From Tanticharoenia sakaeratensis NBRC 103193 (GTDB lineage: Bacteria > Pseudomonadota > Alphaproteobacteria > Acetobacterales > Acetobacteraceae), in contig NZ_BALE01000005.1 of assembly GCF_000963885.1 (NCBI RefSeq), forward strand, positions 1 to 64,000: 64,000 nt of DNA. Reading direction: 5' to 3'. Shown one piece after another: positions 18,472 through 26,760 of the stretch (positions are counted from its first letter, which is position 1; the number at the start of each line of letters is the position of its first letter). The notes beneath the pieces are model-generated. The model worked only from the letters and a program-made list of their open reading frames with translations. It did no database searches and was not told the DNA's origin. Position numbers and translations under genes: made by a program.

Positions 18472-19044
18472 ATGATGCGCAGCGCCATCCTTCTGCTCTG
18501 CTGCCTGGCAGCGTTTCGGGTTCAGGCCGCCGACGGCGTTCCGCCACGGGCGGCGGCCCTGATTGCGTCGCTTCATCTTCAGCCCATTCCGGATGAAGGC
18601 GGCTGGTTCACGCTGGACTGGCACGCTTCCGAGACCCTAAAAGGGGACGCACTGCCTGCGCGGTATGAGGGCGTTGCACACCCTTTGGCGACAGTCATTA
18701 CCGTTCTGGAAACACGAGCCGGCTTCTCGGCTTTTCATCGCCTGAAAACCGATGAAATCTGGCATTATTCCGACGGCGACCCGATCCGCCTGCATCTGCT
18801 GAAGCCGGATGGTAGGGCACGTGAAATGCTGCTCGACCGGGCGCATCCGGTTGTCGTCGTGCCGGCCGGTGACTGGCAGGCGTCTGCGCCTGAAGGCACG
18901 CTCGGCTGGTCTCTGGGCGGCACGACCATGTCGCCCGGTTTTACGCCGGGCGATTTCCTGCTCGGCCATCGGGCGGCCTTGATCCGCGCGTATCCGAAAC
19001 AGACCGGCATCATCAAGGCGCTGACGCGGGAGACGGCACGTTGA
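18472..19044 (+). CDS. Exported cupin (DUF985/Cupin_5-like)
   Basis: A 190-residue protein with a signal peptide (about 1-21, RVQAADG) followed by a DUF985-type cupin: LIASLHLQPIPDEGGWF, FHRLKTDEIWHYSDGDPI, and VVVPAGDWQASAP. These match the usual family pattern with the metal-site-like His and Glu in SAFHRLKTDEIWH. Most family members appear cytoplasmic, so the export signal is unusual. It starts 10 bases after btuD and is followed by a second exported cupin with overlapping start, so it belongs to the B12 operon. Role unknown: binding or modifying a corrinoid or its lower ligand is one guess. Confidence 0.85.
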   Translation: MMRSAILLLCCLAAFRVQAADGVPPRAAALIASLHLQPIPDEGGWFTLDWHASETLKGDALPARYEGVAHPLATVITVLETRAGFSAFHRLKTDEIWHYSDGDPIRLHLLKPDGRAREMLLDRAHPVVVVPAGDWQASAPEGTLGWSLGGTTMSPGFTPGDFLLGHRAALIRAYPKQTGIIKALTRETAR

Positions 19045-19457
19045 GACTTCGCCACATGGTTCTGCTTTCCATGCTCCTCAATGGAGCCGCCCACGCACAG
19101 GTCAGGCATCTTGCCGCCGATCCGGGCAAGGCGATCTGGCCCGGCATCGTGGTGCAGGAAGGACCATCCGGCGGACGGCTGAGCATCGCGCGCTTCACGG
19201 TTGCACCCGGCAGAAGCGATCCGCCGAGCCATATGCGTCATGCCGAGGAATGGTTCCTGATCGAGAGCGGCCACGGCACGGTCTGGCTGGATGGCCAGGC
19301 ATCGTCCGTCGGTCCCGGCGATGTGGTGCGTGTGGCAGCACCTGTCGTGCGCCGGATCGCGGCGGCGCCCGATGGGGCGATGGTATTCGAGGCCATCACG
19401 AACCCCGCATTCTCGCTGGACGATTATGTGCCGGACGGTCAGACGCCGCGCGACTGA
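19041..19457 (+). CDS. Exported small cupin
   Basis: A 138-residue single-domain cupin. The TTG start overlaps the previous stop (TTGA) and has GGGAGA eight bases upstream. It gives a signal peptide ending AAHAQ at about residue 20. The fold motifs are GRSDPPSHMRHAEEWFLIESGHGTVW and GPGDVVRVAAPVVRRI. Metal ligands His64 and His67 are plausible, with Glu69 or Glu70. It is the last gene of the cobalamin operon and the second exported cupin in a row. Its 3' end overlaps the convergent gene at 19439 by 19 bases. Substrate unknown. Confidence 0.8.
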   Translation: MRLRHMVLLSMLLNGAAHAQVRHLAADPGKAIWPGIVVQEGPSGGRLSIARFTVAPGRSDPPSHMRHAEEWFLIESGHGTVWLDGQASSVGPGDVVRVAAPVVRRIAAAPDGAMVFEAITNPAFSLDDYVPDGQTPRD

Positions 19458-19672
19458 TCCGAATCGATCATCGTCGCCTGAACCCGCGCGCCTTCTTCCG
19501 TCAGGCGGAACTCCGGCGGATCGCCGTCACGTTGTTCGACAAGGTCCGGATGACGGCGGACGAGTTCGGCCACATCCATATGACCCGCCTCAGGCACGCT
19601 CCAGTCGGTCCCGATGACCGAAAGCAGCATGTGGTCCTCTTCGGAGAAGGTCTCGTCGGGTTTTGCGGTCAT
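19439..19672 (-). CDS. Small acidic hypothetical protein
   Basis: About 77 residues, acidic, with no signal peptide or membrane segment. The text EEDHMLLSVIGTDWSVPEAGHMDVAELVRRHPDLV followed by FRLTEEGARVQATMI suggests a small winged-helix-like or helical protein, but this is weak. I use the ATG at 19672. A TTG at 19690 is possible. It overlaps the 3' end of the cupin gene on the other strand by 19 bases. Family not recognised. Confidence 0.45.
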   Translation of the reverse strand: MTAKPDETFSEEDHMLLSVIGTDWSVPEAGHMDVAELVRRHPDLVEQRDGDPPEFRLTEEGARVQATMIDSDQSRGV

Positions 19673-20310
19673 GGCCTGTGTTTCCGTCAAACAATGCTCA
19701 TGCCGACGCGCAGGCCGCGCATCGGTTGCGTGCAGCCCAGTTCACGTCCGCGCGTCCGCGTCTGGATCGGAAACTTCGGAGCAGAGATCGAGATCACGAC
19801 GCATGCTGATGCAAGACCGCATCCGCGATCTCCTGTCGCAGGCGGCCCCGGTTTTGGGCACTCAGCATTGGCATCGTCTAACCCCGGTAGGCAGAAAGAT
19901 CGCGCCCGTGAACAGGGTCATGAGGCCCGCGAAACCTCGTGTGTCCAGAACTGGCGCGTGCGCTTTTTCCGTGTAGATGGCGAAGACCACGCGGGACAGG
20001 AAGAGAAAGATGGCCGTCCCCGGAACGATCCTGATATTCATGAACGGAGAACGCGCATCGACCTGTGAGGACGATCCGAGCCAGGTCGTATGACGTATAC
20101 GGCAAAAAACATCGAGCAGATAAACGGCATGCGACTATCGCGTCGCCAGCACAGGACTGTTCGGCGCCAGAGACGCGATGACCGCGCGAGCAGTATCCAC
20201 GGATATTATGGTGCCTCCTGTCATGGTCCACTTGTTCACGTTCATCGCTCGCCGATCCAACAGTGATCTGCGCGCGTATCTGAACAGTGCATGCCGATGA
20301 CGTCGGGTCT
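19673..20310. other. 638-base stretch without an intact gene
   Basis: This stretch between the small acidic ORF and the SRAP-like gene has no convincing intact gene. It contains the interrupted minus-strand frame described at 19862-20245. Codon use elsewhere in it is irregular and less GC-biased than in the flanking genes, as expected for decayed sequence. Confidence 0.5.
19862..20245 (-). pseudogene. Interrupted frame encoding a small membrane protein
   Basis: One minus-strand frame runs 128 codons from an ATG at 20245 to a TGA at 19862, with a single in-frame TAG at 20137. The part after 20041 (59 codons from an ATG) has two hydrophobic segments, PGTAIFLFLSRVVFAIY and GFAGLMTLFTGAIFLP. That suggests either a small two-span membrane protein or the remnant of a longer one. 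No family is recognised and no good ribosome site is seen. Confidence 0.25.
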
Positions 20311-20958
20311 TCAGATTGCGAGCGGGTCCAGCAGATGCGCGTCATTCTGCGCTGGATCACGCACTCGTCCCGAGATCGGCCAGCAGCGCAGCACATCCGG
20401 CAAAGCCGGGTGCATCAAGGTCCGGGCTTCACGCGGCGGTGCGTTCAGCCACGCCTCCCAGGCTTCCGCAGGCAGCAGGACGGGAAATCTTGCAGTCCCA
20501 GGCAGCAGACCGTCCGGCGCATCGGTGGTCACGACCGCGAAACCACGAAGCGTGTCGCCATCCAGCCCCCACAGATCCCATAGTCCCGCGAATGCAAGCG
20601 GCTGCCCGTCACGCCGTGCGCAGGCATAGGGCCTGTCCGCGATCCGGCCATAGAAGGCACTTGCAGGGATCAGGCAGCGGCGACTGCGAAAGGCCGCGCG
20701 GAACATCCCGCTTTCGGCCAGCGTTTCGCACCGGGCATGGCTCGAACGGCGATCCATGGTCGTGGTCCAGGAGGGAACCAGCCCCCAGAACATCAGGTCG
20801 AGCGCACGGCCGGTGCCCCGGTCGGGCCGCCGGATCACGGGGGCCGGCTGTCCGGGCGCCACGTTCCATGACGGAAGCCAGATAGGGCCGGGACCGCTCA
20901 CACCATATGCGCTCCGCAGCGCATCCGTCGTCATGGAAAGGGCGTAGCGGGCGGGCAT
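20311..20958 (-). CDS. SRAP/YedK-like protein lacking the catalytic residues
   Basis: A 215-residue SOS-response-associated peptidase (SRAP, YedK/HMCES) homolog. The fold is clear: RYALSMTTDAL at the N-terminus, WNVAPGQ (31-37), FWGLVPSW (57-64), HARCETLAESGMFRAAF (74-90), CLIPASAFY (95-103) and PVLLPAEAWEAWL (159-171). The four residues used by E. coli YedK to crosslink abasic sites are all changed: Cys2 is Pro (the protein begins MPARYAL where the family has MCGRYAL), Asn75 is His74, Glu105 is Gly104 and His160 is Thr155. DNA-contact text such as ARxET, WGL and the Pro-rich loop is kept. The gene starts 38 bases after dnaB on the same strand and is probably co-transcribed. It may bind replication-fork DNA without crosslinking. 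Confidence 0.85.
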   Translation of the reverse strand: MPARYALSMTTDALRSAYGVSGPGPIWLPSWNVAPGQPAPVIRRPDRGTGRALDLMFWGLVPSWTTTMDRRSSHARCETLAESGMFRAAFRSRRCLIPASAFYGRIADRPYACARRDGQPLAFAGLWDLWGLDGDTLRGFAVVTTDAPDGLLPGTARFPVLLPAEAWEAWLNAPPREARTLMHPALPDVLRCWPISGRVRDPAQNDAHLLDPLAI

Positions 20959-20996
20959 GCCTGTGTTTTCGACTGACTGTGGTGCCGGAACGTGTC

Positions 20997-22517
20997 CTAC
21001 ACGTCGTGGAACGTGTCGAGGTCCGCAAAGCGCGTGAACTCGCCCTCGAAGTAGAGCTGCACCGTGCCGGTCGGGCCGTGTCGCTGTTTTTCGAGGATCA
21101 GCTCGGCCTTGTTGTGCACGAGGTCCATCTTGCGCTGCCATTCCTCCATGGCGACCGCATGGGCATCCGCGCTGTCATAGGCGCTGTCCTTCGGCATGCG
21201 CTGCTGCAGATAGTATTCGTCGCGATAGACGAACATGACCGCATCCGCGTCCTGCTCGATCGAGCCGGATTCGCGCAGGTCCGATAGCATCGGGCGCTTG
21301 TCCTCGCGGCTTTCGACCTGACGCGACAGCTGGGACAGGGCGAGCACCGGAACCTCGAGTTCCTTGGCGATGGCCTTCAGCCCCTGGGTAATCATCGAGA
21401 TTTCGAGGACGCGGCTGTCCGGACGGGTGCCGACGGCAGGCCGCATGAGCTGGAGATAGTCGACCACGATAAGGCTGAGGCCCTTGGTGCGCTTCAGCCG
21501 GCGGCATCGCGTCCGCATCGCCGACAGCGAGATCGCGGGCGTATCGTCGATATGCATCGGCAGGCGCTGCAGTTCGCGAGCGACGCGCACGAAGCGGTCG
21601 AACTCCCGCTGCTCGATCTCGCCACGCCGGATGCGTTCGCCGGAGACGCGCGCCTGTTCCGACAGGATACGCGTCGCCAGCTGTTCGGCCGACATTTCGA
21701 GCGAGAAGATCGCAACCGAGCCGGTCGGCTCGCCTCCGTTTTCCTCGGCCTCGCGCATGAGCGCCTGGGCACCGGAAAACGCGATCTTGGTGGCCAGCGC
21801 CGTCTTGCCCATGGCGGGACGTCCGGCAAGGATCAGGAGATCCGACGGGTGGAGGCCGCCGGTGCGCTTGTCGAAGTCGCGCAGGCCCGTCGTCAGGCCG
21901 ACGACGTCGCCCGTGCGCTGAAATGCCTTTTCCGCGACGTCGATGGCGCCTGTCAGCGCCATGCCGAACGTCACGAAGCCGCTTTCCTGGCCCTTCTCGG
22001 TTGCGAGATTGAACAGGGCCTGCTCGGATGCTTCGATCTGCTGGGCGCCGTCGAGGTCCGGCGTCGCACCGAAGGCATTGTTGACGACGCTTTCGCCGAT
22101 ATCGACCAGCTGGCGTCGAATCCAGGCGTCGTGAATGACCCGTCCGTAATCGCCGGCATTGATGATGCCGACCATCGCGACGATCAGCTTCGCGAGATAG
22201 GCAGGCCCGCCCACCGGCTCGAGCACGCCGGTATGTTCGAACTCGGCGCGCAGGGTTACGGGATCGGCGACCTGTTGCCGCTCGATCCGTCGCGCGATCG
22301 CTTCATAGATCCGCCCATGCACCGGATCGGCAAAATGCTCCGGCATCAGGAAGTCGGAGATCCGGTCGTAGGCCTTGTTGTTGGTCAGAAGCGCGCCGAG
22401 AAGCGCCTGCTCGGCCGGGATATTCGTCGGCGGCGCACGGCGCAGTGCGCCTGCGAACACCTCCGATGCGGCTGGTGTTCTGTCATCGGTCGGCGGGGGG
22501 TAGGTCGTGGCACTCAC
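20997..22517 (-). CDS. dnaB: Replicative DNA helicase DnaB
   Basis: A 506-residue hexameric helicase that unwinds DNA ahead of the replication fork. The N-terminal primase-interacting domain starts NIPAEQALLGALL (32-44). The RecA-like ATPase domain has Walker A GRPAMGKTA (232-240), IFSLEMSAEQLATRI, Walker B LIVVDYLQLM and the conserved ALSQLSRQVESREDKRP, then SGSIEQDADAVMF and a C-terminal GPTGTVQLYF. Length is normal for DnaB. The start is a GTG with a weak AGAAG site. The SRAP-like gene follows 38 bases downstream. There is no intein. Confidence 0.97.
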   Translation of the reverse strand: MSATTYPPPTDDRTPAASEVFAGALRRAPPTNIPAEQALLGALLTNNKAYDRISDFLMPEHFADPVHGRIYEAIARRIERQQVADPVTLRAEFEHTGVLEPVGGPAYLAKLIVAMVGIINAGDYGRVIHDAWIRRQLVDIGESVVNNAFGATPDLDGAQQIEASEQALFNLATEKGQESGFVTFGMALTGAIDVAEKAFQRTGDVVGLTTGLRDFDKRTGGLHPSDLLILAGRPAMGKTALATKIAFSGAQALMREAEENGGEPTGSVAIFSLEMSAEQLATRILSEQARVSGERIRRGEIEQREFDRFVRVARELQRLPMHIDDTPAISLSAMRTRCRRLKRTKGLSLIVVDYLQLMRPAVGTRPDSRVLEISMITQGLKAIAKELEVPVLALSQLSRQVESREDKRPMLSDLRESGSIEQDADAVMFVYRDEYYLQQRMPKDSAYDSADAHAVAMEEWQRKMDLVHNKAELILEKQRHGPTGTVQLYFEGEFTRFADLDTFHDV

Positions 22518-22560
22518 AGCGCGGCTTCTAACATGCAGGCCGCCGCGGTGGCCACAATCA

Positions 22561-22611
22561 CATCAGAAGACCGGGCACATCAGGAAACCGGCCACATCAG
22601 GGAACCGGCAT
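22561..22611. repeat. Three tandem copies of a 17-base unit
   Basis: Three imperfect copies of a 17-base unit, CATCAGxxxACCGGxCA, occupy 22561-22577, 22578-22594 and 22595-22611 without spacers. The last copy contains the stop codon of the DUF1003 gene (22597-22599), so each earlier copy carries a duplicate of that stop and of the codons before it. It looks like local slippage or duplication at the end of the gene, in the dnaB promoter-side gap. Confidence 0.85.
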
Positions 22612-23121
22612 CCGTGACCGAAGCGCGCCCAGCGTGTCCTCGATGGACCCTGCCTCCATCAGATCCTCGAGTTCGCGGGCGATCTCCTCCCGGTCCATGC
22701 CGGCGCGTTCGAGGCACAGCGTCGAGAGATGAATGAGCTTCGTCATCTTGTGTTCGTTGAGCAGGGAGACATGCAGGCGAAGCTGATCCCGCTCGCGGTC
22801 GCGTCGGCTCTGCTCGGTCGCCTTGATCAGCAGGCAGGTCGTCGAAATGACGCCGGTCGTCGCCAGGGTGACGCCCAGAAGCGAAAAGGGGGCGGGATCA
22901 AAGGCTCCGTTACGCCCAGCCAGGGTATTGTAACCCAGCCATACAAGGATGATGGCGACCTCGGCTGCGAGAAATCTGACCGTCGCGACCCGGTCGATCG
23001 CATGGACCACCATCCGGCTGCGGCGGTTCTGCTCGCTGTTGAAACGTCGCTCGAGGGCCGCGATCGACTCGATCGTGTGAAGTGCGCTCGGGCCGATGTG
23101 GCTCCCGTTGTCGGCATTCAT
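22597..23121 (-). CDS. DUF1003 membrane protein
   Basis: A 174-residue inner-membrane protein of the DUF1003 family. The family layout is visible: a hydrophilic start, IDRVATVRFLAAEVAII leading into a first span, FDPAPFSLLGVTLATTG leading into a second span, then the charged ATEQSRRDRERDQLRLH region and a helical tail of about 60 residues. The ATG overlaps the stop of the small upstream gene (TGATG), so the two are coupled. The biochemical role of the family is not established. The 3' end lies within a tandem repeat. Confidence 0.85.
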   Translation of the reverse strand: MNADNGSHIGPSALHTIESIAALERRFNSEQNRRSRMVVHAIDRVATVRFLAAEVAIILVWLGYNTLAGRNGAFDPAPFSLLGVTLATTGVISTTCLLIKATEQSRRDRERDQLRLHVSLLNEHKMTKLIHLSTLCLERAGMDREEIARELEDLMEAGSIEDTLGALRSRMPVP

Positions 23122-23357
23122 CAGAGTGTCGTGGTCATCCCGTCATGCGTCTCCGCGGGAACGGCAGATGTCATGGCTGTTTCCGTGTCCGGAGCATGTT
23201 CTGCCGCATCCGACGGAGCCCAGGGGCCCGCTTCTGCCTGAATGTTGATTCCGGTGATCGTGTCGGAAGCCGCCTTCTGACGATCGACCCGTGTGTTGCG
23301 TGCCCAAAGTGCCCAGCGCGTGGTGTTGGGCGGTGTCGTCCTTCGTCCCATGATCAT
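23121..23357 (-). CDS. Small hypothetical protein coupled to DUF1003
   Basis: About 78 residues, basic at the N-terminus (MGRRTTPPNTTRWALWARN) and acidic/Ala-rich at the C-terminus, with no membrane span. Its TGA overlaps the ATG of the DUF1003 gene, which supports translation. Of several closely spaced ATGs (23366, 23357, 23351) the one at 23357 has GGAG at the best distance. No family recognised. Confidence 0.5.
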   Translation of the reverse strand: MIMGRRTTPPNTTRWALWARNTRVDRQKAASDTITGINIQAEAGPWAPSDAAEHAPDTETAMTSAVPAETHDGMTTTL

Positions 23358-23519
23358 GATCAGCATCTCCGTGCCGAGGCGCGGACGCCGACACCGGCGC
23401 CGCGCGGGTTTCGTGATCCGTCACACTCTCTGCGCAACCTCCGGGCGCGAAGAAAGTTCCATGCCAACGATGGCCTTCAACACATTGACAGACCTTGATG
23501 AACACGAAGGGGGGATGCA

Positions 23520-23810
23520 ATGACTTTCGACGAATTTACGGAGAGCCTGTCGCGCAACGCGCCGCCTGTTGCAGATCCGGCACTCGCTGCCTTGTGGTGG
23601 GCCGGGCGGAACGACTGGGATCAGGCGCACGAGATCGTGCAGGCCCACGAAGGGGAACCATCCTGCGATCTCGTCCACGCATGGCTGCACCGGCGCGAGG
23701 GAGATCCGGGCAACGCCAGATACTGGTATCGGCGAGCGGGTGTCGCGATGTCGGCGTCTTCGGTTGCCGACGAGTGGGGCGAGATCGTAAACCGTCTCCT
23801 GCTTCGCTGA
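23520..23810 (+). CDS. Conserved small hypothetical protein
   Basis: A 96-residue soluble protein with a strong ribosome site (AAGGGGGG before the ATG). The text ALWWAGRNDWDQAHEIVQ and AWLHRREGDPGNARYWYRRAG is the hallmark of a small conserved proteobacterial family resembling a pair of TPR-like helices. The function of the family is unknown to me. It stands alone between the divergent DUF1003 pair and the broken glycosyltransferase gene. The 190 bases after it are AT-rich for this genome. Confidence 0.75.
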   Translation: MTFDEFTESLSRNAPPVADPALAALWWAGRNDWDQAHEIVQAHEGEPSCDLVHAWLHRREGDPGNARYWYRRAGVAMSASSVADEWGEIVNRLLLR

Positions 23811-24002
23811 AGATTCAGATTCATTAAAAATTTGCTCGGTAATTTCTCGTCAATCGACCGTGACAGGCGCTGTGAGAGCCTGTTACATTTCGGTGGATAC
23901 GGGCAGGCCATGTGCGTCTGACTATTTATGCGACATGGCATCGCGCGGTTTTACCGTGGCGGCATGCTGCCATGGCGACGGCGACCGGAAAGGCCAGGAT
24001 CG

Positions 24003-25258
24003 ATGTCGGATGTGCTGAATGCTTCCATGGACGAGATCCAGGCAGACTATCCTTCGGTTCCAGCCGGCGAACTGACCTTCGACACACTCGAATCGGACGT
24101 TCCGCCGCATCTTCGCGTGGCTGCCGCCATCCGGAACGTGGAGCCCGCCCAGGCATCGCCCGAATACGAGGATGCGGCATTCGCCCGTGATCCGCAGGCA
24201 ATCGGATATTATCGCGAACACGGGTGCACGACAGTCGATCACGCCTATACGCTGGCCAATATTCTTCATACCAATCGATGCGTCGCCGAAGCCGCGGCCT
24301 TTTACCGTGTGGCATTCGATCTGCATTCGAAGAGCCCGACGCATTACCCGCTCGCGCAGTCCCTGTTGCAGACGTGTCTGCTGAAGGCCGGGGCCGTTCC
24401 CGATCAGGAAGAGGTCGATGCTCTCCGGCGCCTGAATGCGGCGCATGCGGCCTATATCGACGGCATCACGCGGGCCTGGCGCGGCGGCGATCCATCCGGC
24501 GCGCTCGACATCATGGGCACCTGCTACGAGGAATTCCATACCGGGGAAGAAGCGGACGCCCTGTATCTGGAAACCGCCTTGCGCTCGGGTGAGCCGTTCT
24601 TCACGGCGGCGCAAGGCCGGACCGCGTCCGCGCCTGCCATCCCGCGCCGCCTCTATATGTAATGGGATCACAACCCGCCGCCGGAGGTGGAGGCCAACTT
24701 CGCCTATCATCAGAATTGCGCCGGTTTCGAGCTGAAGGTCTTCAACCGCGAGGAAGCGGCGAACTGGCTCTATGATGCCTATGGCATCGAAGCGCGCACG
24801 ATCTCCTGAATGCCCGGCACCCGGCGGAGGCCGCCGATATCCTGCGCGTGCACGTCATCCATATGCTGGGCGGCTGGTGGCTGGATGCCGACATCCGTAT
24901 TCGCAATCCGGAAGAATTCGCGCGCCTGGCGTCAGGGCCGTATGACCAGATCTTCTTCACCACCGACAACAACTACATCCATAACGACTTCTACGGCAGC
25001 GCGCCGTCGACGCCGTTTCTGGCCGACTGCCTGCTGTCGCTCTACCGGAACTGCTATCTGCACGGATGGCTGTTCATTGCGTACAAGACGGGACCGGGTG
25101 TCTTCAATCGCGCCATGAACCGGGCGATCTTCAATCATCGCCGGGGAATGCGCCCGATGGCGCCGACACGCATGGACGATCATCTGGCGTTCTGGGATTA
25201 CATCGAGGATTTCGATACGCCTTACAAGGCGGCACTGCCGTCATGGCAGACGGCCTGA
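24003..25258 (+). pseudogene. Broken DXD-type glycosyltransferase
   Basis: An N-terminal part (24003-24662, about 220 codons, good start MSDVLNASMDEI with AGGAT upstream) runs into a TAA directly after RRLYM. The same frame continues with WDHNPPPEVEANFAYHQN to a TGA at 24807. Family sequence then resumes one frame back with LNARHPAEAADILRVHVIHM and LGGWWLDADIRI, the DXD motif of sugar-binding glycosyltransferases, ending at 25258. A single substitution (Tyr codon to TAA) and a single-base deletion near 24804 explain everything, so the gene is a recent pseudogene unless the sequence is wrong. The intact protein would have had an N-terminal helical-repeat region and a C-terminal GT domain, probably acting on a surface glycan. 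Confidence 0.85.
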
Positions 25259-25302
25259 TCGCGTCCTGACGGCGCGGCTGGTTTTGCCGGCTGCGGCTTT
25301 CT

Positions 25303-26748
25303 CTACGATGGGCCGCTGTTGAGCCTGGCAATCAAGGTCGTGGTCGAACGGTCGGGCGTCAGTTTTGCCAGCACGACACGGCCACCCCGGGCCCGAACGC
25401 TTCGTGCACCGACGACTTCGTCTTCCGTGTAGTCCGCGCCTTTCACGAGGACGTCGGGACGAAGAGAATCGATCAGCGCCTCGGGCGTCGCGTCGGCGAA
25501 TGCGGTCACTCCGTCCACGGCCCGGAGGGCTGCGATCACCGCTGCCCGGTCGGCCAGTGGATTGACGGGCCGGGAAGGGCCTTTCAGCCCGCGCACACTG
25601 TCATCGGTGTTCAAGGCCACGATTAGCCTGTCGCAGGCCGCGCGTGCCTGCGACAGCAACGAGACATGACCCTGATGGAGAATGTCGAAGCAGCCATTGG
25701 TGAACCCGACGCGCAGACCCTGCGCGCGCCAGCGTGCGACGAGCGAATGTGCCCCGGCCGCATCGAGCAGGGTCGGTGCCGCATCATCCAGCGCCTCGTC
25801 CTGCGCGCTGAGTTCCGCCATGACCTCGTCCCGGGATGCGGTCGCGGTCCCCAGCTTTCCGACCACGACACCGGCCGCCGCATTGGCCACGTGCATTGCC
25901 TGCTCGAGCGTCATGCCGGAGGCGTAGGCAAGCGCCATGGCGGCGATCACCGTGTCGCCCGCGCCCGATACGTCGAAGACCTCCCGCGCGCGGGTCGGCA
26001 CGGCGGCGATCGGGCGATCGCGTTCGGCCAGTGCCATGCCCTTCTCCGACCGCGTGGCGAGGATCGCGCGCAGGTCGGATGCGTTCATCAGTGTCTGCGC
26101 CGCGCGCGCCACGTCATCCAGCGTGTCCGTCGCGTGGCCTGCCGCGAGGCCCAGTTCGCGCGCGTTCGGAGTGATGCAGGTGGCGCCGCGATAAAGGCCG
26201 AAATCGCGCGATTTGGGATCGACGAAGACCGGGATGTCACAGTCACGCGCGGCCTCGATCACCATGCGCAGCACATCCGGGCTGCAGACGCCTTTGCCGT
26301 AATCCGACACGACGACGACATCCGCGCGATCGAGCAGCGCGACGCAGGCCGCGCGCAACGCACGGTCTTCCTCGTCCGACAGGAGCTGGAGGCTTTCGTC
26401 GTCGGTTCGGATGACCTGCTGATGGGCCGCGATGAATCGCGTCTTGCAGGTGGTCGGACGGGCGTCGGACACGATCGCGCAGTCTTCGATGCCGGGTGTC
26501 GCGGCCAGGCGCGCGCGCAGGGCGGTGCCTGACGCATCACGCCCCACCAGCCCCAGCAGCAGGGCACGGCCGCCCAACGCGCGGATGTTGTTGGCAACGT
26601 TGCCGGCACCGCCGGCCATCTCGCGGCATTCGCGAAGACGCAGCACGGGCACGGGGGCTTCCGGCGAGATGCGCTCCATGTCGCCATACATGAACCGGTC
26701 GAGCATCAGGTCGCCGATGCACAGGACGGTAATGCTGGAGAAATCCAT
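25303..26748 (-). CDS. hldE: Bifunctional heptose-7-phosphate kinase / heptose-1-phosphate adenylyltransferase HldE
   Basis: A 481-residue two-domain enzyme making ADP-heptose for the lipopolysaccharide core. The N-terminal PfkB-type kinase has MAGGAGNVANNIRALGG, VDPKSRDFGLYRG and the catalytic DVSGAGDTVIAAM. The C-terminal nucleotidyltransferase begins GFTNGCFDILHQGHVSLL, with the HxGH site (HQGH), and ends with KGADY and SRS-like TPDRSTTTLIARL. Length equals that of other HldE proteins. Starts at ATG 26748, twelve bases from the gmk stop. It acts in the cytoplasm, phosphorylating C1 of heptose-7-phosphate and later adding AMP. Confidence 0.95.
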   Translation of the reverse strand: MDFSSITVLCIGDLMLDRFMYGDMERISPEAPVPVLRLRECREMAGGAGNVANNIRALGGRALLLGLVGRDASGTALRARLAATPGIEDCAIVSDARPTTCKTRFIAAHQQVIRTDDESLQLLSDEEDRALRAACVALLDRADVVVVSDYGKGVCSPDVLRMVIEAARDCDIPVFVDPKSRDFGLYRGATCITPNARELGLAAGHATDTLDDVARAAQTLMNASDLRAILATRSEKGMALAERDRPIAAVPTRAREVFDVSGAGDTVIAAMALAYASGMTLEQAMHVANAAAGVVVGKLGTATASRDEVMAELSAQDEALDDAAPTLLDAAGAHSLVARWRAQGLRVGFTNGCFDILHQGHVSLLSQARAACDRLIVALNTDDSVRGLKGPSRPVNPLADRAAVIAALRAVDGVTAFADATPEALIDSLRPDVLVKGADYTEDEVVGARSVRARGGRVVLAKLTPDRSTTTLIARLNSGPS

Positions 26749-26760
26749 CCTGCCGGACCT

